A stretch of DNA of 64,000 nucleotides from Actinomycetota bacterium. Lineage in GTDB: Bacteria > Actinomycetota > Geothermincolia > Geothermincolales > RBG-13-55-18. The stretch spans positions 62,001-126,000 of the forward strand of contig JACIXC010000009.1 in NCBI GenBank assembly GCA_014360655.1, given 5' to 3'. The position numbers and the translations under genes were made by a program. Below are positions 55,824 to 64,000 of the stretch, one piece after another. Within the stretch, counting starts at the first letter, position 1. Each line of letters begins with the position of its first letter. The notes under the pieces are model-generated. The model saw nothing but the letters and a program-made list of their open reading frames with translations. It had not been told where the DNA came from and searched no databases.

Positions 55824-55863
55824 GTACGGAACGGCCGCCGGGAAATATCCGCGGCGGGTTTCC

Positions 55864-55901
55864 GCGGCCGCCGGCGCGGGTCATCCCGCGGCCGCCGGCG
55901 C
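55864..55901. repeat. Two copies of GCGGCCGCCGGCGC
   Basis: Identical 14-bp units at 55864-55877 and 55888-55901, with a 24-bp period, directly before the small membrane protein gene. Confidence 0.7.
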
Positions 55902-55919
55902 ATGAGGTATTATGGGAAC

Positions 55920-56228
55920 ATGAACAAGTTCTACCTGGCGATAAGGATACTGGTGCTTCTGGCCCTGCTGTTCCTGCTGGCGGCGGTCTTCTGGGGGGTC
56001 GCGAACAGGGAAAGGACCGTCGCTCACGACGGGAGCGAGGTGGCCCCGGAGTATCGCAGGACGAAACCCGCCGCCTACACATCAATTCTTCTCATCACCC
56101 TCGTGGTGCTCGGCATCTTCGTGGTCCTGGGGTCGATCGTTTTCGAGTACCACCGCTCGCGCTCCTTCAGGATCCCGCCGCGGGACGGGGAAGGAGGGGG
56201 GCGGCGGCGCGGCACGACCTGGTCTTGA
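55920..56228 (+). CDS. Small two-helix membrane protein
   Basis: 102 residues from ATG 55920 (55902 is an in-frame alternative). Two hydrophobic segments (FYLAIRILVLLALLFLLAAVFW and YTSILLITLVVLGIFVVLGSIVF) enclose a polar loop with HDGSEVAPEYRRTKPA. The tail is basic and rich in Gly/Arg. No family recognised. Confidence 0.6.
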   Translation: MNKFYLAIRILVLLALLFLLAAVFWGVANRERTVAHDGSEVAPEYRRTKPAAYTSILLITLVVLGIFVVLGSIVFEYHRSRSFRIPPRDGEGGGRRRGTTWS

Positions 56229-56306
56229 CGCCGGGAAAGAGCGCGCGCAAGCGTCCCGGTGCAGTCCGCGAGCTCGCGGGGGAGCGGCGGGATATGGAGG
56301 GAGACG

Positions 56307-57533
56307 ATGCGCAAGGTCACCGTTCCCGATCTCCGCTGGTATGAGAACGAGCCGGCGGAGATCTCCTTCCCGGACCGCTGGACGGTGGAGGTGCTTGAGC
56401 CCCCGGGGTTCGGGAAGCCCGCCCTGGACGCACAGGGGATAGAGGCGGCCTTCCGGCATCCCATCGCCTGCCCTCCCCTGGCCGAGCTGGCGGGAGGCGC
56501 GAAGGAGGCGGTTATCGTCTTCGACGACATCACCCGGCCCACCCCGGTCAGCGAGGTGCTCCCCTACGTCCTGGAGCCGTTGAGGGAGGCGGGCATACCG
56601 CGTTCCAACATCCGCTTCATCCCCGCCCTGGGCATGCACGGGCCCATGAACAACATCGATTTCCGCAAGAAGCTGGGCGCGGATGTCGTGGAAGATTATG
56701 CCATCTACAACCACAATCCCTACGAGAACTGCGTCGACCTGGGGGAAAGCCCCAGCGGCATACCCGTCCATATCAACCGCGAGTTCATGTCCTGCGACCT
56801 GCGCATCGGCATAGGATGCATCACCCCCCACGTGCACGTGGGTTTCGGCGGGGGAGGAAAGATAATCCTCCCCGGCATCTGCGGGGTCCGCACCATCAAG
56901 GCCTTCCACCGCGACGTGGCCCAGAGAGGGCCGGAGACCATGGGCTTGGGCAAGGTGGAGGGCAACGTCATGTACGAGGAGATCAAGCACGTGACGAGGA
57001 TGTCCGGCCTGCAGGTAAAGGTTGACGCGCTCATCAACGGAAGGGGGGAGATCAGCGACCTTTTCGTGGGGGATCCCCTCGCGGTTTACGACGCGGGGGT
57101 GGCGGCGGCCAGGGAACATTACGGCACGCAGGCGAGCCCGGGCAAGGACATCGTGGTCACCAACGCCTACGGCAAGTACAACGAGATGGCCATCTGCATG
57201 CTCATGTCCCTGATGACCGTGAACCTCGCGCGGGGGATCATCGTCCTGGTGGTCAACGCCCCCGAGGGCCAGGTATGCCATTACCTCATCCGCAGCTTCG
57301 GGAAGGATTACGGCGGCGAGTTCTACATGCGCATGGGACCGCCGCCCCCGGGGCTCAAGGTGATCGTCTGCTCGCGCTATCCCGACCGCACCATGTGCGA
57401 TCTCTTCGCGCCCATAGAGGCGGTGACCGTGACCCGCGACTGGGGTGAGACCCTCGCCCTCCTGGAGGAGGAATTCCCCGGCGAGGCCTCGGTGGCGGTC
57501 ATCCCCGACGGCACCATGCAGTATTTCAAGTGA
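56307..57533 (+). CDS. LarA-family nickel-pincer racemase/epimerase homologue
   Basis: 408 residues; GGAGGGAG precedes the ATG. LarA landmarks are present: DDITRPTP (D73/R77), GMHGP (H111), TPHVHVGFGGGGKIILPG (H175 and K185, the lysine that anchors the nickel-pincer cofactor) and FHRD (H201). Known members interconvert 2-hydroxyacid stereoisomers such as lactate or malate. The exact substrate cannot be assigned. No larB, larC or larE cofactor genes occur in the window, so they would have to be elsewhere. The thioesterase gene follows 167 bases downstream. Confidence 0.88.
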   Translation: MRKVTVPDLRWYENEPAEISFPDRWTVEVLEPPGFGKPALDAQGIEAAFRHPIACPPLAELAGGAKEAVIVFDDITRPTPVSEVLPYVLEPLREAGIPRSNIRFIPALGMHGPMNNIDFRKKLGADVVEDYAIYNHNPYENCVDLGESPSGIPVHINREFMSCDLRIGIGCITPHVHVGFGGGGKIILPGICGVRTIKAFHRDVAQRGPETMGLGKVEGNVMYEEIKHVTRMSGLQVKVDALINGRGEISDLFVGDPLAVYDAGVAAAREHYGTQASPGKDIVVTNAYGKYNEMAICMLMSLMTVNLARGIIVLVVNAPEGQVCHYLIRSFGKDYGGEFYMRMGPPPPGLKVIVCSRYPDRTMCDLFAPIEAVTVTRDWGETLALLEEEFPGEASVAVIPDGTMQYFK

Positions 57534-57700
57534 CCCGGAGAAGCGGGCGGCCCGGAAGACACCCGCGGCAGGCGCTCCTTTCTTGCTTCTTGCGCCCCTC
57601 GCCAGGGAAAAGGCGGTACGGCGGAGCCGTCACGGGGAATAATACGGGGGAAAAAACGTAGAAGGCAGGGACAAGATTCGCATAAAGGGGTGAAAGCCTG

Positions 57701-58177
57701 GTGGACAAGGAGATGATCGTGCAGGTGGTGGAAGAGGCCTGTCCCTTCGCTCAGCGCACGCACCTGCGGCTGAGGGGAATGGACGAGGCGGGGGGAAGGG
57801 TCACGCTGGTCATGGAGGACGACCCCTCCAACCTCAACGCTTTCGGGCTGGTGCACGCCGGGGCCATCTGCGGGCTGGCGGAAACCGCCGGCGGCATGGC
57901 CATCATGCGTTACCTCGACCCGCGCGAAGTGCTGGTGCTCAATACCGTCTTCAACATCCGCTACGTGCATCCCCCGCGGGGGGAGCTGTCATGCACGGCC
58001 CGCGTGGTGGAGGAGGAGGCCCGGGCCCTCATGGAGGAGTTCAGGAGGGAGGGGAGGGCGGACAAGGCCATGGACCTGAAGGTCTTCGACGCCGCCGGCA
58101 CGCTGGTGGCCCAGGCGCAGGCCACCTTCCGTCTCGTCCCCACGCCGGAAGAATACGGGAAGTATTTCGGGAGCTGA
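57701..58177 (+). CDS. Hotdog-fold thioesterase (PaaI/DUF4442-like)
   Basis: 158 residues, GTG start after AAAGGGGTG. The central helix NAFGLVHAGAICGLAETAGGMA and the strand FNIRYVHPPRGELSCTARV are the hotdog core, with Asn-Ala...His-Ala-Gly near the active site. These enzymes hydrolyse acyl-CoA or acyl-ACP thioesters. Its last codons (GKYFGS-stop) are part of a 36-bp sequence repeated 72 bases downstream. Confidence 0.8.
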   Translation: MDKEMIVQVVEEACPFAQRTHLRLRGMDEAGGRVTLVMEDDPSNLNAFGLVHAGAICGLAETAGGMAIMRYLDPREVLVLNTVFNIRYVHPPRGELSCTARVVEEEARALMEEFRREGRADKAMDLKVFDAAGTLVAQAQATFRLVPTPEEYGKYFGS

Positions 58178-58265
58178 CGCGCTTCGCCGGCTGATACCGC
58201 GCTTTCTGGCCCGCAACCTCTTGGGGGAAGGAAGTATTTCGGGAGCTGGCGCGCTTAGCCGGCTG
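58158..58265. repeat. 36-bp direct repeat duplicating the 3' end of the thioesterase gene
   Basis: 58158-58193 and 58230-58265 differ at only two positions (GAAGTATTTCGGGAGCTG is common). The 36 bases between are unrelated. The second copy lies between the thioesterase and trpA genes, which converge. Confidence 0.85.
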
Positions 58266-58286
58266 GCGCCGCATGCTTGCCGGGGT

Positions 58287-59081
58287 TCAAGGCCGGTCCA
58301 GGGAGCGCCTGAGCTCCGCGGCCAGCGCCGCGGCCCTCGTCACCGGGTCCTCGCCGGCCGCGAGGGCGTCCAGGGCCGCCTTCACCAGGGCGCTCCCCAC
58401 CACCACCCCGTCCGCCATGCCGCCCACCTCGCGGCACTGCTCCGGGTTGGACACGCCCAAACCCGCCGCAAGGGGCACGGAACAGCACGAGCGCGCCCTC
58501 TCCAGGAAGGGCGCCAGATCGCGCGAGAGGCTTTCCCGCAGGCCGGTGGTCCCCTTCACCGCGAAGCAGTAGAGGAAGCCCCCGGTGTTCTTCCCCAGGA
58601 AGCGGAGCCGCTCCCTCGGGGTGGTCATGGAGGCGAAGAGAACGGCGTGCAACCCGCATCTCCCTGCCGCTTCCTTCCAGTCACCCATCTCCTCGGGCGG
58701 CAGGTCCGGGATGAGCACGCCGTCGACCCCGGCCGCGGCGGCGGCGGCGGCGAAGGAAGCGTGTCCCATGCGGTGCACGGGGTTGTAATAGGTCATGAGC
58801 AGCAGGGGCTTGTGCGTGGCCTCCCGCAGCCTCTCCGCCAGCGGGAATACGTCCCTCGGGCGGAAGCCCGTCTGCAGCGCCCTGTGGGATGATTCCTGTA
58901 TCACCGGCCCGTCCAGCACGGGGTCGGAGAAGGGGATGCCCAGCTCCAGCGCGTCACAGTGCTCGAGCAGTCCTTGCGCCAGGCGGAGGGAGGAATCCTC
59001 GTCCGGGAAGCCGGCGGTGGCGAATCCGATGAGGACGGACCTGCCGTCACTTTCCCGGAACATGACGTCTACGCGGTTCAT
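58287..59081 (-). CDS. trpA: Tryptophan synthase alpha subunit
   Basis: 264 residues from ATG 59081 with GGGAGGTG eight bases upstream; the 60-codon longer frame is rejected. Catalytic Glu and Asp are in LELGIPFSDPVLDGPVIQ. LLMTYYNPVHRMG and VPLAAGLGVSNPEQ complete the TIM barrel. It cleaves indole-3-glycerol phosphate and channels indole to TrpB. It is the last gene of the minus-strand trp operon. Confidence 0.97.
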   Translation of the reverse strand: MNRVDVMFRESDGRSVLIGFATAGFPDEDSSLRLAQGLLEHCDALELGIPFSDPVLDGPVIQESSHRALQTGFRPRDVFPLAERLREATHKPLLLMTYYNPVHRMGHASFAAAAAAAGVDGVLIPDLPPEEMGDWKEAAGRCGLHAVLFASMTTPRERLRFLGKNTGGFLYCFAVKGTTGLRESLSRDLAPFLERARSCCSVPLAAGLGVSNPEQCREVGGMADGVVVGSALVKAALDALAAGEDPVTRAAALAAELRRSLDRP

Positions 59082-59085
59082 GCGC

Positions 59086-60324
59086 TCACCTCCCGCCGCT
59101 CTCCCCCGCAACCCGCTGCCCCGCGCTCCTCGCCGCCATGAGGGTGGAGACGTCCTTGTCCCCGCGCCCGGAAAGGCAGACCACCACGCTGCTTCCGGGG
59201 GGCATCGCGGGAGCGAGGCGGGCGGCGTAGGCCACCGCGTGGGCGCTCTCCAGCGCCGCAAGGATGCCCTCGCTGCGGCAGAGGAGGTCCACCGCCGCCA
59301 GCGCCTCCGCGTCCTCGACCCTCACGTATTCCACCCTGCCGCTCTCCTTGAGGAAGGCGTGTTCCGGCCCCACCCCCGGGTAGTCCAGCCCGGCGGAGAT
59401 GGAATGTGTTTCCAGGACAAGGCCCTGCTCGTCCTGCAGCAGGTAGGAGCGGGCGCCGTGCAGCACCCCCACCGATCCCAGGCATAAGGTGCTCCCGTGC
59501 TCGCCGGGTCCCTCGCCCGTTCCTCCCGCCTCCACCCCGACCATGCGCACGGTGGTGTCCAGGAAGGGATGGAAGAGGCCGATGGAATTGCTGCCGCCGC
59601 CCACGCAGGCCACCAGGCAGTCGGGAAGGCGGCCCGTGCGCAGCAGGTGTTGCTCGCGCGCTTCCCGCCCGATGACCGACTGCAGGTCCCTCACCAGGGA
59701 GGGAAAGGGATGGGGCCCCACCACGGAGCCCAGGCAGTAATGCGTGTGCTCGCAGGTGGCCACCCAGTCCCGCAGGGCCTCGTTGACCGCATCCTTCAGG
59801 GTGCGCGAGCCGCTGCGCACGGGGATCACCCGTGCTCCCAGCAGCTCCATGCGGAAGACGTTGAGGGACTGCCTTTCCATGTCCACCTCGCCCATGTACA
59901 CGTCGCATTCCATCCCCAGCAGGGCGGCGGCGGTGGCGGTGGCCACCCCGTGCTGGCCGGCGCCCGTCTCCGCTATCACGCGGCGCTTTCCCATGCGCCG
60001 CGCCAGCAGGCACTGCCCCAGGGTGTTGTTTATCTTGTGCGAGCCCGTGTGGCAGAGGTCCTCGCGCTTGAGGAAGACGGTGGCCCCTCCCAGCTCCCTC
60101 GACAGGCGTCGCGCCTCGTAGAGCGGGGTGGGCCTTCCCGCGTAATCGGCAAGGTATGAGGACAGTTCCTCGCGGAAGGAGGCGTCCTCGCGCGCCTCCC
60201 GGTAGGCCTCCTCCAGTTCCCGCAGGGGAGCGATGAGGGTCTCGGGGACGTAGCGCCCGCCGAACTCCCCGAAATGGCCGTGACCGTCGGCCGCGCCCAT
60301 CGTTATTTGTTTTCCGGCTCTCAT
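59086..60324 (-). CDS. trpB: Tryptophan synthase beta subunit
   Basis: 412 residues. [14 protein letters not shown] is the standard N-terminus, the PLP lysine is K97 in [12 protein letters not shown], and the glycine-rich phosphate loop is [19 protein letters not shown] and the C-terminal LSGRGDKD follow. It condenses indole with serine. The stop is four bases before the trpA start. ATG 60300 is a later alternative start. Confidence 0.97.
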   Translation of the reverse strand: MRAGKQITMGAADGHGHFGEFGGRYVPETLIAPLRELEEAYREAREDASFREELSSYLADYAGRPTPLYEARRLSRELGGATVFLKREDLCHTGSHKINNTLGQCLLARRMGKRRVIAETGAGQHGVATATAAALLGMECDVYMGEVDMERQSLNVFRMELLGARVIPVRSGSRTLKDAVNEALRDWVATCEHTHYCLGSVVGPHPFPSLVRDLQSVIGREAREQHLLRTGRLPDCLVACVGGGSNSIGLFHPFLDTTVRMVGVEAGGTGEGPGEHGSTLCLGSVGVLHGARSYLLQDEQGLVLETHSISAGLDYPGVGPEHAFLKESGRVEYVRVEDAEALAAVDLLCRSEGILAALESAHAVAYAARLAPAMPPGSSVVVCLSGRGDKDVSTLMAARSAGQRVAGESGGR

Positions 60325-60384
60325 CTCCGCGCACCAGTCCTTTCCTTCTGGGTCTTGCTTTGCTTCTGCGCTCCCGTGCCGTGT

Positions 60385-61053
60385 TTACCAGGCGTTTCTC
60401 TCCTTCCCGCCCACGGGGCTTTCCCGCGTCTCCCCGCGCCGCAGCGCATCCCGCGCCGCGGAGGCGAAAGCCTCGAGGAGCGAGCGGTCCTTGCGTCCCG
60501 GGCGCCTCTCCACGCCGCTGGAGACGTCCACGCCGAAAGGCCCTACCGAGGAAACGGCGGCGCGCACGTTGCGCGGGTTGAGGCCGCCGGCCAGGATGAC
60601 CCTCGTCCTCCCGGCCGCGAGTGCCGCCAGCCTCCAGTCGCCGGTAAGGCCCGTTCCTCCCTCCATGCCCTCGTCCCAGGTGTCGACGAGGACGGCGAAC
60701 GCCCCGCGCCATTCCTCGATGATCTCCAGGTCTTCCGGGCAGCGGGGGCGCAGGCAGGGTATGGCGCGCTCCCCGAGCCTGCGCACGCTCTCCGCCGTGA
60801 ACTCCCCGTGCAGCTGCACCAGGTCCAGGGAGCAGAAACGGGCGACGCGCCTTATCTCGGACTCTTCCTCCCCCACGAAGACGCCCACGCGCAGCACGGA
60901 GGAAGGGAGGCGCGCGCAGATGCTCCTGGCCCGGTCGGGGTCCACCCGCCGCGGGCTTGCGGCGAAGACGAAGCCGAGGGCGGAAAAGCCCGCGGCGCAG
61001 GCCGCGAGGCCGTCCCCGAGGGCGGTTATCCCGCAGGCCTTAATGTAGGGCAT
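60385..61053 (-). CDS. trpF: Phosphoribosylanthranilate isomerase
   Basis: 222 residues from ATG 61053, after GAGGGGTG. KACGI carries the catalytic Cys, and VQLHGEFTAE, VDTWDEGMEGGTG (general acid Asp) and LAGGLNPRNV...GVDVSSGVE are as in the family. Its start overlaps the end of trpC by 14 bases. It converts PRA to CdRP. Confidence 0.95.
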   Translation of the reverse strand: MPYIKACGITALGDGLAACAAGFSALGFVFAASPRRVDPDRARSICARLPSSVLRVGVFVGEEESEIRRVARFCSLDLVQLHGEFTAESVRRLGERAIPCLRPRCPEDLEIIEEWRGAFAVLVDTWDEGMEGGTGLTGDWRLAALAAGRTRVILAGGLNPRNVRAAVSSVGPFGVDVSSGVERRPGRKDRSLLEAFASAARDALRRGETRESPVGGKERNAW

Positions 61054-61837
61054 CCGCAACACCCCTCAGGCGCATCAGCTCCCTCTCCGGGTCGTCGCTG
61101 CCGCAGAGCGCTTCCCCCACCAGGAAGGCATCCACCCCCGCCTCCTGCGCCCTGGCGATGTCCTCCCGGCGCGCGTAGCCGCTCTCCGCCACCAGGGTGA
61201 CGCCCGCGGGGACCAGCGGCGCCAGGCGCAGGGTCGTCTCCAGGTCCACGCGCAGCGTTTTGAGGTCGCGGTTGTTTATGCCGACCAGCTCAGCGTCCGA
61301 GCGCAGGGCGCGCGTCAGCTCCCGCTCGTCGTGCACCTCGACCAGGCATTCCAGGTGCAGCTCCCGCGCCCTTCCCATCAGCGCGGCCAGCGCCTCCTCC
61401 TCGAGCAGGGCGGTGATGAGCAGCACGGCCGAGGCCCCCGCGGCCCTCGCTTCCAGTAACTGGTAGGGATGGACGATGAAGTCCTTGCGCAGCAGGGGCA
61501 GCCGCGTGAGGGAGGCCGCTTCCCGCAGGTCCTCCAGGCTGCCGCCGAAATGGTACGGCTCGGTGAGCACGGAGACCGCCAGCGCCCCCCCGCGCTCGTA
61601 GGCGGACAGGATTGAGGCCAGCTCCAGGCCCTTGTTTATGTCGCCGCGCGAAGGGGAACGGCGCTTTATCTCCGCGATGATACCGCTCTCCCCATCCCGC
61701 CTGCCGGCGAGGGCGGCGCGCAGGGAGGGCGGCGCGGGAAGGCGGTCGCACCTTTCCTCCAGCCTCTCGGCGGGGAGGGCGCTCTCGTCGCGGCGCACCC
61801 TTTCGCGGCTCAGGGAGGCCATGCGTTCCAGGAACAT
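61040..61837 (-). CDS. trpC: Indole-3-glycerol phosphate synthase
   Basis: 265 residues from ATG 61837, after GAGGAGG. IIAEIKRRSPSRG, LLRKDFIVHPYQ, VGINNRDLKT and VAESGY are the IGPS signature blocks with the catalytic Lys/Glu set. The start is one base after the trpD stop (TAG-C-ATG). The following frame overlap with trpF suggests coupled translation. Confidence 0.96.
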   Translation of the reverse strand: MFLERMASLSRERVRRDESALPAERLEERCDRLPAPPSLRAALAGRRDGESGIIAEIKRRSPSRGDINKGLELASILSAYERGGALAVSVLTEPYHFGGSLEDLREAASLTRLPLLRKDFIVHPYQLLEARAAGASAVLLITALLEEEALAALMGRARELHLECLVEVHDERELTRALRSDAELVGINNRDLKTLRVDLETTLRLAPLVPAGVTLVAESGYARREDIARAQEAGVDAFLVGEALCGSDDPERELMRLRGVADALH

Positions 61838-61838
61838 G

Positions 61839-62858
61839 CTATCCTCCTCGCCTGGAAAAATGTACCAGCTCAAGGAGCTTGGCGAGGGCCCTTCCCGAAT
61901 CGATGGACTCCTCCGCGGCGGCCAGGCCTTCCTCAAGGTCGTCCGCCTTGCCGGCCAGCACCAGGGCGGCGGCGGCGTTGAGGACCGCGATGTCCCGGCG
62001 GGGACCCCTCTTTCCCGCCAGGATCTCGTCCCTGATGATGGCGGCGTTGGAAGGGGCGTCGCCCCCTCGCAGCTCGCTTCTTTTTCCCGGGGGAAGGCCC
62101 AGCTCGCCGGGGTCGATGCGGCCCTCCCGCAGCGCGCCGTTATCCACCTCCCAGACCAGGGTGGGGGCGGCGGTGCTGATCTCGTCCAGCCCGTCCTCAC
62201 CGTGCACCACCATGGCCCGCTTAGTGCCCATCTCCGCGAGGGCCCGCGCCAGCAGGGGCCCCTTTTCCCTCCTGCTCACGCCCAGGAGCTGCACCTCCGC
62301 GCCGGCGGGGTTGGCCAGGGGGCCCAGGAGATTGAACGCCGTCGGGATGCCCATCTCCTTCCTCGCCCGCATGACGTGGCGCATGGCGGGATGGTAGCGC
62401 GGGGCGAAGAGGAAGCCGATGCCCACCTCCTCTATGCAGGCGCGCGTCGCCTCCGGTTCCAGGTCGATGTTGACGCCGAGGGCCTCCAGCACGTCGGCGC
62501 TGCCGCAGGGGGAGCTCACGCCCCGGTTGCCGTGCTTGGCCACGGGGACCCCGGCGCCGGCGACTATGAAGGCCGCTGCCGTGGAGACGTTGAAGGTGCG
62601 TTGTCCGTCGCCCCCCGTGCCGCAGGTATCCACCAGGGGGGCCGCTGCCGGCTTGATGCGCACGGCGGACTCGCGCATACCCTGCGCGAAGCCGGCGATC
62701 TCCTCGGGTGTCTCCCCTCGCATCTTGAGTGCGGTGAGGAGCGAGGCGATCTGCGCGTCGCTGGCTTCCCCGCGCATGATGTGGAGCATGAGCGCGCGGC
62801 TCTCCTCGCGGTCCAGGCTCTCTCCTTCCGTGATCCTGGCGATGGCCTGAGAGATCAT
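61839..62858 (-). CDS. trpD: Anthranilate phosphoribosyltransferase
   Basis: 339 residues from ATG 62858, after GGAGGTGG. VDTCGTGGDGQRTFNVSTAAAF and VAKHGNRGVSSPCGSADVLEALG are the PRPP and anthranilate sites; FNLLGPLANPA follows. The start overlaps the trpG stop as ATGA. It uses PRPP, linking to the purine genes' precursor. Confidence 0.97.
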   Translation of the reverse strand: MISQAIARITEGESLDREESRALMLHIMRGEASDAQIASLLTALKMRGETPEEIAGFAQGMRESAVRIKPAAAPLVDTCGTGGDGQRTFNVSTAAAFIVAGAGVPVAKHGNRGVSSPCGSADVLEALGVNIDLEPEATRACIEEVGIGFLFAPRYHPAMRHVMRARKEMGIPTAFNLLGPLANPAGAEVQLLGVSRREKGPLLARALAEMGTKRAMVVHGEDGLDEISTAAPTLVWEVDNGALREGRIDPGELGLPPGKRSELRGGDAPSNAAIIRDEILAGKRGPRRDIAVLNAAAALVLAGKADDLEEGLAAAEESIDSGRALAKLLELVHFSRRGG

Positions 62859-63430
62859 CTTTCCACCTCCATGCGTAGGAAGTTGTGCAAGAGGTCCATG
62901 CCGCAAGCGGTGAGGAAGGACTCGGGATGGAACTGCACGCCTTCCACCGGCAGGCGGCGGTGGCGGATGCCCATGATCAGGTCGTCCTCGCTGCGGGCGC
63001 TCACCTCGAGCTGCGGCGGGAGGCCCTCCTCGAGCATGAGCGAGTGGTAGCGCGTGGCGGTGAAGGGGTTTTCCAGGCCATGGAAGATGGTGCGCCCGTC
63101 ATGGTGGATGCTGGAGGTCTTGCCGTGCACCGGGCGGGAGGAGCGTACCACCCGCGCTCCGTAGCAGTGGCCGATTATCTGGTGTCCCAGGCAGACGCCG
63201 AGGACGGGGACCTTCCCCGCGAAGGCACGGATGGCCGCGAGCGATATGCCGCCGTCCAGCGGCCCTCCCGGCCCCGGGGAGATGACCAAGTGGGTCGGCT
63301 TCATCCCCGCGAGGTCGCTCACGGCGAGCGCGTCGTTGCGCACGGCCGTCACCTCGGCCCCCAGGGCTTCCAGGGCCTGGGCGAGGTTGTAGGTGAAGGA
63401 ATCGTAGTTGTCGATGAGCAGCACCCTCAA
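62855..63430 (-). CDS. trpG: Anthranilate synthase glutaminase component
   Basis: 191 residues. A TTG start whose first bases overlap the trpE stop (TTGA); GTG 63424 is a second option. Class I amidotransferase with [17 protein letters not shown], the nucleophile Cys in VLGVCLGHQ and His-Glu in VQFHPES. Provides ammonia to TrpE. Confidence 0.96.
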   Translation of the reverse strand: MRVLLIDNYDSFTYNLAQALEALGAEVTAVRNDALAVSDLAGMKPTHLVISPGPGGPLDGGISLAAIRAFAGKVPVLGVCLGHQIIGHCYGARVVRSSRPVHGKTSSIHHDGRTIFHGLENPFTATRYHSLMLEEGLPPQLEVSARSEDDLIMGIRHRRLPVEGVQFHPESFLTACGMDLLHNFLRMEVER

Positions 63431-64000
63431 CCCGTCATCACCCCCTCCCGCGCTTCCGCCATGCGTATGGCCCTGAGCAGTGCGCGGGCCTTGTTGCGCG
63501 TCTCCTCGTATTCCCGCGCGGGCACGGAGTCCGCCACCACGCCGCCTCCGGCCTGCACGTGGGCCGTCTTTCCCTGTATGACTATGGTGCGGATGGCGAT
63601 GCAGGTGTCCATGTCCCCGTGGTAGGAGATGTAGCCGACCGCGCCCGCGTAGGGTCCGCGCCGGTCTCTCTCCAGCTCGTCGATGAGCTGGCAGGCGCGC
63701 ACTTTGGGGGCTCCGGACACGGTGCCCGCCGGGAAGGAGGAGCGGAGCAGCTCGCGGTTGCCGTATCCCGGGCGCAGCTCCCCGGTCACCTCGCTCACCA
63801 GGTGCATGACGTGGGAGAAGCGTTCGACCTCCATGAGCCTGGAGACGCGCACGCTGCCCGCCCTGCAGACCCTCCCCAGGTCGTTGCGGGCCAGGTCCAC
63901 CAGCATGACGTGCTCGGCGCGCTCCTTCTCGTCTTGGAGGAGGTCGCGCTCCAGGGCCAGGTCCTCCACGGGAGTCTTGCCGCGGGGACGGGTGCCGGCT
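63427..64000 (-). CDS. trpE: Anthranilate synthase component I, C-terminal part
   Basis: Partial: the frame runs off the window edge (first complete codon ends at 63999). The chorismate-binding C-terminus [66 protein letters not shown] and [20 protein letters not shown] is intact. It makes anthranilate from chorismate with TrpG. It is the first visible gene of the operon, so the promoter and any attenuator lie outside the window. Confidence 0.97.
   Translation of the reverse strand, partial: AGTRPRGKTPVEDLALERDLLQDEKERAEHVMLVDLARNDLGRVCRAGSVRVSRLMEVERFSHVMHLVSEVTGELRPGYGNRELLRSSFPAGTVSGAPKVRACQLIDELERDRRGPYAGAVGYISYHGDMDTCIAIRTIVIQGKTAHVQAGGGVVADSVPAREYEETRNKARALLRAIRMAEAREGVMTG

Noticed and set aside
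63427-64000. T-box or trp leader peptide
   Set aside because: The upstream end of the trp operon is outside the window, so nothing can be said about attenuation.

Overview
The window is about 64 kb of GC-rich DNA, roughly two thirds G+C by eye, and densely packed with genes. It contains no tRNA, rRNA, CRISPR array, prophage or transposase that I can recognise. The dnaK-hsp20-grpE-dnaJ-hspR-clpB cluster with an HspR-type regulator, the frequent GTG/TTG starts and the base composition suggest a deep, probably thermophilic or subsurface member of the Actinomycetota. An archaeal-type PEP carboxylase, a Dph6-like ATPase, a RuBisCO-like protein and a Spo0H-type sigma factor make it unlike a standard Streptomyces or Mycobacterium. 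This placement is an inference, since no 16S or ribosomal marker is present.

Layout. 1-2.2 kb: end of a sensor kinase, a flavoprotein and a Dph6-like ATPase. 2.5-7.7 kb: a TetR-controlled cassette (TetR, saccharopine-dehydrogenase-like oxidoreductase, FGGY sugar kinase, RuBisCO-like protein), the best candidate for an undescribed pathway. 8-13.4 kb: PpcA-type PEP carboxylase, DUF72 protein, HEPN protein, a DapF homologue with both catalytic cysteines replaced by serine, and a minimal MscL. 13.6-24.5 kb: B12-type radical SAM protein, orphan response regulator, metallophosphoesterase coupled to a membrane-fused carotenoid-desaturase-like flavoprotein, several small membrane or unknown proteins, SigH-like sigma factor, divergent uracil-DNA-glycosylase-like protein and a UbiA prenyltransferase. 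24.7-32.6 kb: the chaperone/disaggregase heat-shock cluster, ending in a strong terminator. 32.6-36.6 kb: two tandem paralogues of an unrecognised cysteine-containing protein, a REP-like repeat doublet and a lower-GC zinc/HEAT-like membrane protein. 37-41.3 kb: an FAD oxidoreductase and a large membrane histidine kinase.

41.5-55.8 kb holds purA followed by purD-E-B-C/S-Q-L-F-M-N-H. Apart from PRPP synthase, a visible PurK, GuaA and GuaB, this is essentially the whole IMP/AMP pathway; PurS is fused to the C-terminus of PurC. 55.9-58.2 kb carries a small membrane protein, a LarA (nickel-pincer) homologue and a hotdog thioesterase. 58.3-64 kb is the minus-strand trpE-G-D-C-F-B-A operon, with trpE cut by the window edge. 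The junctions from trpE to trpC are overlaps or near-abutments, trpC overlaps trpF, and trpB and trpA are 4 nt apart, so the genes are probably translated in a coupled way.

Intergenic regions are rich in short repeats: a REP-like element in three copies, paired 35-36 bp and ~85 bp direct repeats, inverted repeats next to promoters, and one 110-bp block bounded by a perfect 12-bp inverted repeat. Assignments rest on motifs read by eye; no database search was run.
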